NCBI GenBank assembly: GCA_024644045.1
Contig: JAHELT010000012.1
Coordinates: 1 to 56,865, forward strand
Direction: 5' to 3'
DNA from: Chromatiales bacterium
GTDB taxonomy: Bacteria > Pseudomonadota > Gammaproteobacteria > JAHELT01
DNA length: 56,865 nt
Under the pieces are notes generated by a model, which had not been told where the DNA came from, did not search any database, and saw nothing but the letters and a program-made list of their open reading frames with translations. Shown here one piece after another: positions 33,207 to 41,809 of the stretch. The translations under genes were made by a program, and so were the position numbers. Positions within the stretch are counted from its first letter, which is position 1. Every line of letters begins with the position of its first letter.

Positions 33207-33264
33207 TGTCACGCTTTCGTCAATTTTGGGGAGTGTCCCCAAAGTGTCACGGTTTCGTCGGATT
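33207..33264. repeat. REP-like palindrome flanked by direct repeats
   Basis: TTTGGGGA-GTG-TCCCCAAA is a perfect eight-base inverted repeat (33225-33243). On each side is a near-identical direct repeat, TGTCACGCTTTCGTC and TGTCACGGTTTCGTC. The core and the right arm match the repeat at 29609. It covers the start region of the phosphatase gene that follows. Confidence 0.65.
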
Positions 33265-34371
33265 GGGAGGTGTTCGCTGGCGTTGTGCGTGCTTATGGCC
33301 GCTTGCGCCAGAGTCGCTACCGGGGAGGTTGCGACGACGGATACGTCGCGCACCGTGAGCCGGATCGCATTCGGCTCCTGCGCCGACCAGTCGCAACCGC
33401 AACCCATATGGCAGTCGATTCTCGCCGTCGAGCCGGAGCTGTTCGTGATGCTGGGCGACAATGTTTATGGCGACGTGTCTTCCAGCGATCTGCGCGAGCT
33501 CAAGGACGCCTATGCCCGGTTTGCCGCCGTGTCCGGGTTTCGCAAGCTGCGGGCGAGCGTTCCCGTGCTGGCTACCTGGGACGATCACGACTATGGCGAG
33601 AACGACGGCGGTGCCGACTTTGCGTACCGTGAGCAGGTAGAGACGCTGTTCGAGAACTTCTGGTCCGTGCCGGCAGACAGCGCTCGTGCTCGCCGCCCGG
33701 GCGTGTACGACACCGCGATCATCGGTCCACCGGGCCGACGCGTGCAGATCATTCTGCTGGATACTCGCTCGTTCCGTTCGCCGTTGCGCGAAACCGACGA
33801 GCGCGGCGCACCCGGCAAGGAGCGTTATCTGCCGGATCCCGATCCGGCCAAGTCCCTGCTCGGGGACGCGCAGTGGGAGTGGCTGGCACGACAGCTCGAG
33901 CGCCCGGCGGAACTGCGCCTCGTGGTTTCGAGTATCCAGGTGCTCGCCGACGGTCACGGGTGGGAACGCTGGGGAAACCTGCCCCGCGAGCGTGACAGGC
34001 TGTTCAGGCTGCTTGCCACCAAACGGGCAAACGGCGTGGTCTTCATTTCGGGGGATCGGCACGTCGGCGCGATCTACCGACGCGACGGCATACTCCCGTA
34101 CCCGGTTTTCGAAGTGACCTCGAGCAGTTTGAACCGCCCGAATCCGAGAGCGAACGAACCGGGGCCCCACCGCATGGGCGATGTCTACCGGCGGGAAAAC
34201 TTCGGCACCGTGCTCATCGACTGGGCCAGCGGCTCGTTCGAGCTCGAGCTTCGCGATCTCCACGGTGTGGTCGTGCGCAAACAGACACTGAGCCTTGTGC
34301 AGCTCATGACCCCGCCGCACGAGGGGAGATGCAATCACCGAACTTTCGTATGCCGACTGCCGGTGCCGTAA
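33244..34371 (+). CDS. PhoD-like alkaline phosphatase family protein
   Basis: About 375 residues, exported: signal CSLALCVLMAAC with a lipobox-like end. The metallophosphoesterase core shows FGSCADQ, MLGDNVYGD, ATWDDHDYGEND and SGDRHVGA, the metal-binding set of PhoD-type enzymes. These hydrolyse phosphomono- or diesters outside the cytoplasm. The start is unclear because the first codons (GTG at 33244 or TTG at 33226) lie inside a palindromic repeat. The last ~20 residues look like read-through past the usual end. Confidence 0.82.
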   Translation: MSRFRRIGRCSLALCVLMAACARVATGEVATTDTSRTVSRIAFGSCADQSQPQPIWQSILAVEPELFVMLGDNVYGDVSSSDLRELKDAYARFAAVSGFRKLRASVPVLATWDDHDYGENDGGADFAYREQVETLFENFWSVPADSARARRPGVYDTAIIGPPGRRVQIILLDTRSFRSPLRETDERGAPGKERYLPDPDPAKSLLGDAQWEWLARQLERPAELRLVVSSIQVLADGHGWERWGNLPRERDRLFRLLATKRANGVVFISGDRHVGAIYRRDGILPYPVFEVTSSSLNRPNPRANEPGPHRMGDVYRRENFGTVLIDWASGSFELELRDLHGVVVRKQTLSLVQLMTPPHEGRCNHRTFVCRLPVP

Positions 34372-34553
34372 TCCCTGGCGGGGTGGTGGAAAACGCGTTT
34401 TCAGGTACTTCGCCGGGCAGTGCAGGTATGTGCCGCCCTGATGAAGCAAGCCAGGATTTGTGTTTTCGATGCAGTGCGCTGAAGCAGTACAGGGAAAAAC
34501 CTTTTCAAAAAGCTGCCAGACCCGCTTCCGCCGGACACTTTTGATGGCCGTGC

Positions 34554-35879
34554 ATGACTAGTCCTGCCCCGCCGCCGGCGGCAACATCCGGCGCCTCGCG
34601 ATCGGGGTTGCTGTCATGGGCGTTGTACGATGCGGCACACAGTGCGGTTCCGACACTGATCCAGACGTTTCTGTTCGCCGCGTACTTCACCCGCGCGGTT
34701 GCCGAAAACGAAACCCTCGGCACGGCTTACTGGGGCAACACCGTCGGCATTGCCGGGCTGATCGTCGCGATCGGCGGTCCTGTGCTGGGTGCCATTGCCG
34801 ATCAGACGGGGCGGCGCAAACCCTGGATCATGACGTTCACGCTGCTGTGCGTGGTCACGACCGCATTGCTGTGGTTCATCAAACCCGCGGAGGAATACAT
34901 CTGGCCGGCGCTGCTGCTGGTCGGTGCCACGACGCTGGCCTTCGAGTTCGCGTTCATCTTTTACAACGCCATGCTGCCCGGCATCGTCGCGCCCGGCCGG
35001 CTCGGCCGCTGGTCCGGCTGGGGCTGGGCGATGGGCTACGCCGGCAGTCTGCTGTGTCTTGTGATTGCATTGCTCGGCCTGGTGTCGGAGGACGCCTGGC
35101 TGGCGCTGCCGCGCGATGAAGCACAGCACGTGCGCGCCACCTGCATCCTGGCCGCCGTGTGGTTTCTGGTGTTCGCGCTGCCGATGTTTCTCAAAACGCC
35201 GGACAGGGGCGCGGCAGACAAGCCACCGGCGCAGGCGATGCGGGACGGGCTTGTCCAGTTGCGCCAGTCGCTGCGTCAGGTGAAACGTTACCGCGGGATC
35301 GTGCGGTTTCTTATCGCACGGATGTTCTATGCAGACGGGTTGGCCACACTGTTTGCCTTCGGCGGCGTTTACGCCGCAGGCAGCTTCGGTATGAACGAGC
35401 AACAGGTGCTGCTGTTCGGCATTCTGCTTAACGTGACCGCCGGTCTGGGTGCGGCGGGATTCGCGTGGATCGACGACTGGCTGGGCAGCAAACGCACGAT
35501 CCTCCTGTCGCTAGCGGGTCTGATCGTGACGGCCACGCTGGTGCTGCTGGTCCAATCCCAGCTCCTGTTCTGGGTGCTTGGCATGACGCTCGGCCTGTTC
35601 GTCGGTCCGGCGCAGGCGGCGAGCCGTACGTACATGGGGCACGCTGCACCAGAAGCGCTGCGCACGGAGATGTTCGGTCTGCTGGCGCTGTCCGGCAAAG
35701 TGACCGCTTTCGCAGGCCCGCTGCTGGTCGGCTGGGTGACGCTGCTTACACAGAGTCAGCGCATCGGGATGAGCACCATTGTCGTGTTCATTGCCATTGG
35801 CTTCGTGCTCATGTTGAGGGTCCCCCCGGCTGCGTCGTCTGCCGGGTCGTCGGAACAATTCCGTGTCACATCGTCGTAA
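34554..35879 (+). CDS. MFS transporter of the UMF1/Atg22-like type
   Basis: A 441-residue protein with about twelve membrane helices. Early pieces SWALYDAAHSAVPTLIQTF, GPVLGAIADQTGRRKPWI and NAMLPGIVAPGRLGRWSGWGWA match the UMF1 permease group (relatives of yeast Atg22), where the D-x-x-G-R-R-K loop is the MFS signature. Substrates of bacterial members are mostly unknown; amino acid or small-solute efflux is possible. It is a single gene, convergent with the NYN protein. Confidence 0.82.
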   Translation: MTSPAPPPAATSGASRSGLLSWALYDAAHSAVPTLIQTFLFAAYFTRAVAENETLGTAYWGNTVGIAGLIVAIGGPVLGAIADQTGRRKPWIMTFTLLCVVTTALLWFIKPAEEYIWPALLLVGATTLAFEFAFIFYNAMLPGIVAPGRLGRWSGWGWAMGYAGSLLCLVIALLGLVSEDAWLALPRDEAQHVRATCILAAVWFLVFALPMFLKTPDRGAADKPPAQAMRDGLVQLRQSLRQVKRYRGIVRFLIARMFYADGLATLFAFGGVYAAGSFGMNEQQVLLFGILLNVTAGLGAAGFAWIDDWLGSKRTILLSLAGLIVTATLVLLVQSQLLFWVLGMTLGLFVGPAQAASRTYMGHAAPEALRTEMFGLLALSGKVTAFAGPLLVGWVTLLTQSQRIGMSTIVVFIAIGFVLMLRVPPAASSAGSSEQFRVTSS

Positions 35880-36183
35880 TCCAGGTGCATGGGGCTTGAT
35901 TCTTCGAGCACCAGGCGGCCTGCGCTGCGATTCTTCAACAAGCGCTGAACGCGCACGGCGATTGCAAACGATGCTTATCTTTTGTTTAGAAAGCGAGTTC
36001 TTGGCGGCCCGTGGCGGACGCCACGTTGTTGGCTCGTGATTACTGATCAACGACACACGTGCGCCTCGTGTGAGTGCAGATCAAACTGACAGCTTACGCG
36101 CCAGCGCGACACGCCGCGCTGCGGTTGTCGGAGATGCTGGTTACGATTGCGTGACGCCTGTCACACTTTGGCGCCGGCGTGCT
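35880..36183. other. Convergent intergenic region
   Basis: About 300 non-coding bases between the 3' ends of the MFS and NYN genes, with one locally AT-rich stretch (around 35965-35990). No clear gene, terminator or repeat is seen. Confidence 0.4.
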
Positions 36184-36990
36184 TCAAGCTCTGCCGCGCA
36201 CGATGTAGCCGCCGGAGCGCTCGTCCGCTTCCAGACGCAGCAGCTTGCGTGTTTCTGCTTCCTCGAGCAGTTTTCCGAAGGTGCGGAAGCCGTGGTAGCT
36301 TTCGTTGAATCCGGGATGGCGCCGCTTCAGCGCCTGCTTGACCATCGAGCCCCAGACTTTTTCCTCGTCGCCGCGCTCGGCAAACAGGTCCTCCACGGTT
36401 TCCATCACCAGGTCGAGGGCCTCCTGGCGCTTGTCGTCCTCGCTGGCCTTGGTGGTTTTCTTCGTGGTTTTCTTGCCGGCGCGCTTGCGCTGGCTGCGGC
36501 GCGGTTTCTCGGTCTCGCGCACCAGGTCGTCGTAGTAGATGAACTCGTCGCAGCTCGCGGTCAGCAGATCGGATGTCGAGCTCTTGACCCCGACCCCGAT
36601 CACCAGGCGGTTGTTCTCGCGCAGCTTGCCGACCAGCGGTGAAAAGTCCGAATCGCCGCTGATGATCACAAACGTGTCGACGTGCGCTTTGGTGTAGCAG
36701 AGATCCAGCGCGTCCACCACCATGCGGATATCCGCGGAGTTCTTACCGGACATGCGCACGTGCGGAATCTCGATCAGCTCGAAGGCCGCCTCGTGCATGG
36801 TTTTCTTGAATTCCTTGTAACGCTCCCAGTCGCAGTAGGCTTTCTTGACCACGATGTTGCCTTTGAGCAGCAGCCGTTCCAGGACCGGCACCATGTCGAA
36901 GGCGGCATACTTGGCGTCGCGCGCGCCGAGCGCAATGTTCTCGAAGTCACAGTAGACGGCCATGTTGCGGGTTTCGTTAGCGGTGTTCAT
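36184..36990 (-). CDS. NYN domain RNase-like protein with C-terminal OST-HTH/LOTUS domain
   Basis: A 268-residue cytosolic protein. The NYN (PIN-like) nuclease domain has the acidic set Asp15 (VYCDFENI), Asp87 (NSADIRMVVDAL), and Asp113 and Asp115 (SGDSDFSPLV). A Lys/Arg-rich linker follows (162-182, RKRAGKKTTKK). The OST-HTH domain (about 186-268) ends in the pattern FNESYHGFRTFGKLLEEAE then GGYIV. The pairing matches LabA/MARF1-type proteins thought to cleave or bind RNA. The ATG before NTANETRN is used; the much longer open frame is an artefact. Confidence 0.87.
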   Translation of the reverse strand: MNTANETRNMAVYCDFENIALGARDAKYAAFDMVPVLERLLLKGNIVVKKAYCDWERYKEFKKTMHEAAFELIEIPHVRMSGKNSADIRMVVDALDLCYTKAHVDTFVIISGDSDFSPLVGKLRENNRLVIGVGVKSSTSDLLTASCDEFIYYDDLVRETEKPRRSQRKRAGKKTTKKTTKASEDDKRQEALDLVMETVEDLFAERGDEEKVWGSMVKQALKRRHPGFNESYHGFRTFGKLLEEAETRKLLRLEADERSGGYIVRGRA

Positions 36991-37218
36991 CGCGCTTCCC
37001 GGTGCTTTGAAGTCCGGCATCATAGGCGAAAAACGCGAGGTGGTCAGGTCCGCGTCACTGCCGCGCGCCCGCAAATGCCCGCGGCGACCCTGGCCGGCGG
37101 CGCATGTCGCTAACGCGGCACTAAGCGTCGGCGGTTGAGGAAAACCGGCTTTACACACCGGCGCGTCTACGTTATCACTGAACGCTTGGTAAATCGGTTG
37201 CGGCGTTCGGAGGCGGAG

Positions 37219-39645
37219 ATGCAGAGCAAGGCTCGGGTGGTAATCGTCGGCGGCGGGATGATGGGCGCCAGTTTGCTCTATCACCTGGCGGAGGAGGGCT
37301 GGAAGGACATTCTGCTCATCGAGAAAGGCGAGCTGACCTCCGGCTCGACCTGGCACGCGGCCGGCCTGTGCCCGAGCTTCATCGCCGACTACAACATGGC
37401 TAAAATCCACGCCTACGGTAAAGGCCTGTACCCGCGCCTGGAGGCGCTGACCGGCCAGTACGTCAGCTGGCACGGCTGCGGCAGCATCCGCTTCGCGCTG
37501 AAGCCGCAGGAGGTGGACTGGTTCCACCACGTGGCCGCGGTCGGCAAGCTGGTTGGCTTCGAGTGCGAGATCATCGATCCCGCCAAGATCAGCCAGCTCA
37601 ATCCGCTGGTCGGCACCGACGGCGTGCTGGCCGGCGCGTGGACCACGGAAGACGGACACGTCGACCCCGCCGGCTGCTGCAACGCGCTCGCCAGGGGCGC
37701 GCGCAACATGGGTGCCGAAATCGTCGTTCGCAACCGCGTGCTGGACATCCAGCAGCGACCCTCGGGCGAGTGGGAAGTGCTCACGGAGCAGGGCAGCGTG
37801 GTCTGCGAAATGGTGGTGAACGCGGCCGGCTGCTATGCGCGTCAGGTAAGCCAGATGGTCGGCACCGACGTGCCGATCACCAATATGAAGCACACCTACA
37901 TCGTCACTGAGCCGGTGCAGGCGTTCCTCGACAGCGACGAGGAAATGCCGGTGATGCGCGACCCGTATCCATCCGCGTACTACCGCCAGGAGCAGAAGTC
38001 GGGCCTGATCGGTATCTACGAGACGGTGAACTCGCAGGAGTGCTGGACGCACCGCGGGGGCTGGCCGGAATGGGAGTCGGAGAACGAGCTGTTCGACGCC
38101 GACTTCGACAACCTGACGCCGTTCATCGAGCGGGTGATGGAACGCATGCCGAGCTGGCACGACCTGGGTATCAAGCGCGTGGTGTGCGGCGCGATTCCGC
38201 ACACGCCCGACAGCAATCCGCTGCTCGGCCCGGCCGCAGGCCTGCGCAACTTCTGGCATTGCAACGGCGCTTCGATCGGCATCGCTGCGGGTGCCGGCTG
38301 TGGCAAGTACCTGGCGCAATGGATGGTGCACGGGGATGCGGAAATCAACATGGCCGGACTGGACCCGCGGCGCTTCGGGCAGTACGCGCCGGGCGAATAC
38401 ACCAAAGCCAAGTCGCATCAGGACTACGAGCACATGTATGCGCTGCATCTGCCCGGCGAAGAACGCCCGGCCTCACGCAATGCGCGTGTGACCCCGCTCT
38501 ACGACCGGCTGCTCGAGCAGGGGTGCGTATACACCGAGGCCAACGGCTGGGAACGCCCGAAGTGGTTCTCGCTCGACGGCCGCCGGGAGGCGCTCGGTTT
38601 TCACCACAACAACACCTTCGAGGTGGTTGCCGCCGAGTGCCGGGCGGTGCGCGAGCGGGTCGGCGTGCTGGATCTGTCCAGCTTTGCCAAGTACGAGGTC
38701 ACCGGCACCGGCGCCGAGGCATTTCTGAACCGCGTTTGTGCCAACCGCATGGCGCGCCGCGACGGAGGTATCGTGCTGGCACACTATCTGTCGGAGGAAG
38801 GCCGCATCCTCGGCGAGTCGACCATCACGCGCCTCGGCGCAGGGCGCTACTATGTCCTGTCGGGTGCTGGCTCAGAGGACCGCGATCTCGACGTGCTGCA
38901 GCAGGGCAGGCGCGACGGCGAGGACGTCAGGATCAGCAACGTCACCGACGACTGGGGTGTGCTGGTGGTCGCGGGACCGAAATCGCGCTCGCTGCTGAGC
39001 GGGCTGACGGACAGCGACCTCGGTAATGACGCGTTCCGCTGGCTGACGGGCAAGGCTATCGACGTTGCCGGCGTGCCGCTGCGCGCGCTGCGGGTCAACT
39101 ACGTCGGCGAGCTGGGCTGGGAGCTGCACTGCCCGATGGATCGCCTGGCCGAGCTCTACGAGGCGGTGTGGTCCGCGGGCCAGATGCACGGTATCGCCAA
39201 CTTCGGCGTGTACGCGGTCGACTCGTTGCGGCTGGAGAAGGCCTACAAGGGCTGGGGTGCGGAGCTCACCAACGAGATCACGCTGGTTGAAGCGGACATG
39301 GAACGCTTCTTCGCGTACGACAAGGAAGACTTCGTTGGCCGCGCCGCGACGCTCAACGTGAAACAGAAAGGCGTGACCACGCAGCTCGTTTACGTGGAGA
39401 TCGAGTCGGGCAGCTGCGATATGCACGGCGGTGAGCCGGTGCTGGTCGACGGGCGCACCATCGGCGTCACCACCTCGGGCGGGTATGCGCACCACAGCGC
39501 AAAGAGCCTGGGCTTCGCCTACGTGGAACCGGCCTTCGCGACGCCCGGTTCCACCTTCGCCATCGACGTGCTCGGTCAGCCGCGCACGGCGAGCGTGCTG
39601 GCAGAGCCGGTGTACGACCCGGGCAACGCGCGGCTGCGCGCCTAG
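37219..39645 (+). CDS. FAD-dependent dehydrogenase-GcvT fusion (dimethylglycine/sarcosine dehydrogenase type)
   Basis: An 808-residue protein. N-terminal FAD domain: VVIVGGGMMGASLLYHLAEEG, and SGSTWHAAGLCPSF where the His is the usual site of covalent FAD, then a substrate domain to about 380. The C-terminal half is a GcvT aminomethyltransferase-like domain, with GRREALGFHHNNTFEVV, GVLDLSSFAKYEVTG, NYVGELGWELH and LRLEKAYKGWGAELTNE. It would oxidise an N-methyl amino acid and hand the one-carbon unit to tetrahydrofolate. Start ATG has GGAGGCGGAG before it. It diverges from the NYN gene. Confidence 0.88.
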   Translation: MQSKARVVIVGGGMMGASLLYHLAEEGWKDILLIEKGELTSGSTWHAAGLCPSFIADYNMAKIHAYGKGLYPRLEALTGQYVSWHGCGSIRFALKPQEVDWFHHVAAVGKLVGFECEIIDPAKISQLNPLVGTDGVLAGAWTTEDGHVDPAGCCNALARGARNMGAEIVVRNRVLDIQQRPSGEWEVLTEQGSVVCEMVVNAAGCYARQVSQMVGTDVPITNMKHTYIVTEPVQAFLDSDEEMPVMRDPYPSAYYRQEQKSGLIGIYETVNSQECWTHRGGWPEWESENELFDADFDNLTPFIERVMERMPSWHDLGIKRVVCGAIPHTPDSNPLLGPAAGLRNFWHCNGASIGIAAGAGCGKYLAQWMVHGDAEINMAGLDPRRFGQYAPGEYTKAKSHQDYEHMYALHLPGEERPASRNARVTPLYDRLLEQGCVYTEANGWERPKWFSLDGRREALGFHHNNTFEVVAAECRAVRERVGVLDLSSFAKYEVTGTGAEAFLNRVCANRMARRDGGIVLAHYLSEEGRILGESTITRLGAGRYYVLSGAGSEDRDLDVLQQGRRDGEDVRISNVTDDWGVLVVAGPKSRSLLSGLTDSDLGNDAFRWLTGKAIDVAGVPLRALRVNYVGELGWELHCPMDRLAELYEAVWSAGQMHGIANFGVYAVDSLRLEKAYKGWGAELTNEITLVEADMERFFAYDKEDFVGRAATLNVKQKGVTTQLVYVEIESGSCDMHGGEPVLVDGRTIGVTTSGGYAHHSAKSLGFAYVEPAFATPGSTFAIDVLGQPRTASVLAEPVYDPGNARLRA

Positions 39646-40856
39646 AAATTTACGGACTGCTTGTCGTCCCCGGTTGCGCGCTGTTCCATCCACTGCAGCG
39701 TGTCGCTTTCGGGCAGCGGGCGCGCAAACAGGTAACCTTGCGCGAACTCGCAGCCGAGCGCGTGGAGCGCGGCGGCCTGCTCGGGCAGCTCCACGCCCTC
39801 CGCGATCGCGACCAGGTTCATCTCCCGGCACAGCCCGAGAATCGCGCGCACCAGGCGCAGGCAGGCCGCGTCCTGCGGTATCTGTGAGACGAAGCTGCGG
39901 TCGATCTTCAGGGTGTGCAGCGGAAACCGGTGCAGGTAGTTCAGGCCCGAGTAGCCGGTGCCGAAATCGTCGATGGCCAGGCGGATGCCCTGCCCGCAGA
40001 AGGCCTGCATGGCGCGGGCGGCGGCCTGCGGGTCGTCGAGCAACGCGGTCTCGGTGATTTCCAGTTTGATCCGTGCCGGCGCTGCCCCCGCCGCGGTGAT
40101 CGTATCCAGCAACATCTGTGCTTCGCCGTGGTGATGAAGCTGTCCCGCGGCGACATTGACGCTCATGAAAAGCGCCTCATCGGCTGCGCAGTACTGCGCC
40201 TGCAACCGTTGCAGGGCACGGCAGGCCTGGTTCAGCACCCAGCGCCCCAGCGGCAGGATCAGTCCGGTATCCTCCGCTACTGCGATGAACTTGGGCGGCG
40301 GCACGTAACCCTCGGCGCCCCGGTTCCAGCGCGCCAGCGCCTCGAAGCCGGCGATGGTCTGGTCGGTCAGGCGCACGATCGGCTGGTAGTGCACCTCCAG
40401 CGCATCGCCTTCCAGCGCCTGGCGGAGATCCGTCGCGATGTTGAGCTCGGCGGCCACCTGCTGCAGCGTGCGGGTGTGCTTGAAGGGTGCGGGCTCGCGC
40501 TCGCCGTGGGTGCCGCGAAAGCGGCTGAGAATGAGTTTCAGCAGCAGCCGGGTGAGCGGGTCGGCGTTTCCCAGCTTGGTCTCGATCTGCGCGCGGGTGA
40601 TCGGCAGCAGCGTGCAGTCGTCGAGCGCCCTGGCGGTGGCCGAGCGGGGATGGCCGTCGATCAGGGTCATTTCGCCAAACACATCGCCTTCGCCCAGCAC
40701 CGAGAGGATCTGCGCCGCGCCATGCTGCTTAGCGCTGATCTCCACGCTGCCGCTTTCGATCAGATAGGCGCGATCGCCCGTCTCGCCCTCGCGAAAAATG
40801 CATTCGCCGGCCGCGACGTGCTGAATCTCCCAAGGGTTATGCAGGTTCGTGTTCAC
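39642..40856 (-). CDS. c-di-GMP phosphodiesterase (EAL) with N-terminal cyclic-nucleotide-binding domain
   Basis: A 404-residue protein. The N-terminal CNB domain (1-115) has the phosphate-binding cassette FGEMTLIDGHPRSATA, with Glu62 and Arg71 present. The EAL domain (145-395) keeps FEALARW (Glu172), ITETALL, DDFGTGYSGLNYL, LKIDRSFV and EGVE, so it should be an active c-di-GMP hydrolase. No membrane part is seen. cAMP or a related nucleotide may set its activity. Its stop overlaps that of the convergent dehydrogenase. A PilZ gene lies 110 bases upstream. Confidence 0.9.
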   Translation of the reverse strand: MNTNLHNPWEIQHVAAGECIFREGETGDRAYLIESGSVEISAKQHGAAQILSVLGEGDVFGEMTLIDGHPRSATARALDDCTLLPITRAQIETKLGNADPLTRLLLKLILSRFRGTHGEREPAPFKHTRTLQQVAAELNIATDLRQALEGDALEVHYQPIVRLTDQTIAGFEALARWNRGAEGYVPPPKFIAVAEDTGLILPLGRWVLNQACRALQRLQAQYCAADEALFMSVNVAAGQLHHHGEAQMLLDTITAAGAAPARIKLEITETALLDDPQAAARAMQAFCGQGIRLAIDDFGTGYSGLNYLHRFPLHTLKIDRSFVSQIPQDAACLRLVRAILGLCREMNLVAIAEGVELPEQAAALHALGCEFAQGYLFARPLPESDTLQWMEQRATGDDKQSVNF

Positions 40857-40966
40857 CTGTGGACGCGCTGGAAACCGATCAACCCGTTAGCGGCAGCCGG
40901 AGCGGGGTCTGAACCCTGGCTCAAATGCCGTTGGGGCTGGACCCGGGTCAGGGACGGGCGGCTTGT

Positions 40967-41293
40967 TCAGTCCGTGACGAAGGCGCTGACGAACGCGCTC
41001 CAGACCTGTTCACCGTCGTCGCGGAAACCGGTGAACTCCACGCCGACGAGGTACTCGTCGTCCACCTGGGAGGCGTAGACGATCTTGCCGTCGAAGGTGA
41101 CGGTCTGCTGGTCGGGCAGTTCGATGGTGGCGTTGATCACGCCGCTGTCCAGAATCGGCTGCAGGCGCAGGCTCCACATCGACGGACAACCGAACTGCAG
41201 GCCGGTGGTCGATACATTGGTCGAGACGAATTCGGCATGCCCGACGCGTATGGGCAGCTGTCTGGTGAGGCGTGGAGCTGTTCTGCGTTCCAT
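40967..41293 (-). CDS. PilZ domain protein
   Basis: A 108-residue protein made of a PilZ domain only. The c-di-GMP-binding set is present: Arg-rich start ERRTAPRLTRQLPIRV and TNVSTTGLQFG (the N-x-S-x-x-G form), then a strand VVYASQ-like and LVGVEFTGF. It would act as a c-di-GMP receptor; its neighbour is an EAL phosphodiesterase. Partner unknown. Confidence 0.82.
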   Translation of the reverse strand: MERRTAPRLTRQLPIRVGHAEFVSTNVSTTGLQFGCPSMWSLRLQPILDSGVINATIELPDQQTVTFDGKIVYASQVDDEYLVGVEFTGFRDDGEQVWSAFVSAFVTD

Positions 41294-41358
41294 TTAGAAC
41301 CCGACTCGTCGCTGGCGGTTGGGGCGATTATAAGTGAGAGCGGCGCGCCGTTGCGGGG

Positions 41359-41646
41359 TTATTTGTCACGGAACAGACGCTCACCCTGTTCATCGATGGT
41401 GCGTTTGGCTTTGCTGATGGTCATTTCGATCGCACCGTCGCGGTCGCCGATGGTGTCCGCACGGATGAACTCGTGAGTCTTCATTTCGCCCTCCAGTTCC
41501 TTGGAGATGATGGCCTGCACGCGCCATCCGGCGTCGCTCTTACGCGGCGTCGGAACGATCTGAAACCCGTTGTAGGTCACCGGGTCGGCGGCGGCCGGGG
41601 CGGCCTCCGGCGCGCCGGAAACCAGTTTGCGCAGGAATTCGAACAT
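41359..41646 (-). CDS. HlyU family protein
   Basis: About 95 residues starting MFEFLRKLVSG, with YNGFQIVPTPRKSDAGWRVQAIISK then TIGDRDGAIEMTISKAKRTIDEQG, the pattern of the short HlyU-domain proteins of alpha- and gammaproteobacteria. Some homologues are called transcription regulators by name, but no DNA-binding fold is visible. GGAGGAG lies ahead of the chosen ATG. It precedes the PilZ and EAL genes on the same strand. Confidence 0.75.
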   Translation of the reverse strand: MFEFLRKLVSGAPEAAPAAADPVTYNGFQIVPTPRKSDAGWRVQAIISKELEGEMKTHEFIRADTIGDRDGAIEMTISKAKRTIDEQGERLFRDK

Positions 41647-41809
41647 GGCTTGCTCCTCCGTTGCAGGGCGGGCAGTCAGCCTCCCCGCGTATTGCACCAC
41701 AGAAGCGCGGCTCAGGTCTTGCGTTTTGCCCGGTAACTGCGGTTAGCTTGAGCGGTCTTCGATCCGCGGGCCGCCGCGGCCTGTCCTGCGCTGAGGAGTC
41801 GCTCGTGCT

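Noticed and set aside
33247-34449. A 400-codon open frame on the minus strand
   Set aside because: It is antisense to the PhoD-like phosphatase with full metal motifs; no domain is seen in the antisense product.
36991-38448. Long upstream extension of the NYN protein frame
   Set aside because: The extension runs antisense through the divergent FAD-GcvT dehydrogenase. The NYN domain begins right after the ATG at 36990.
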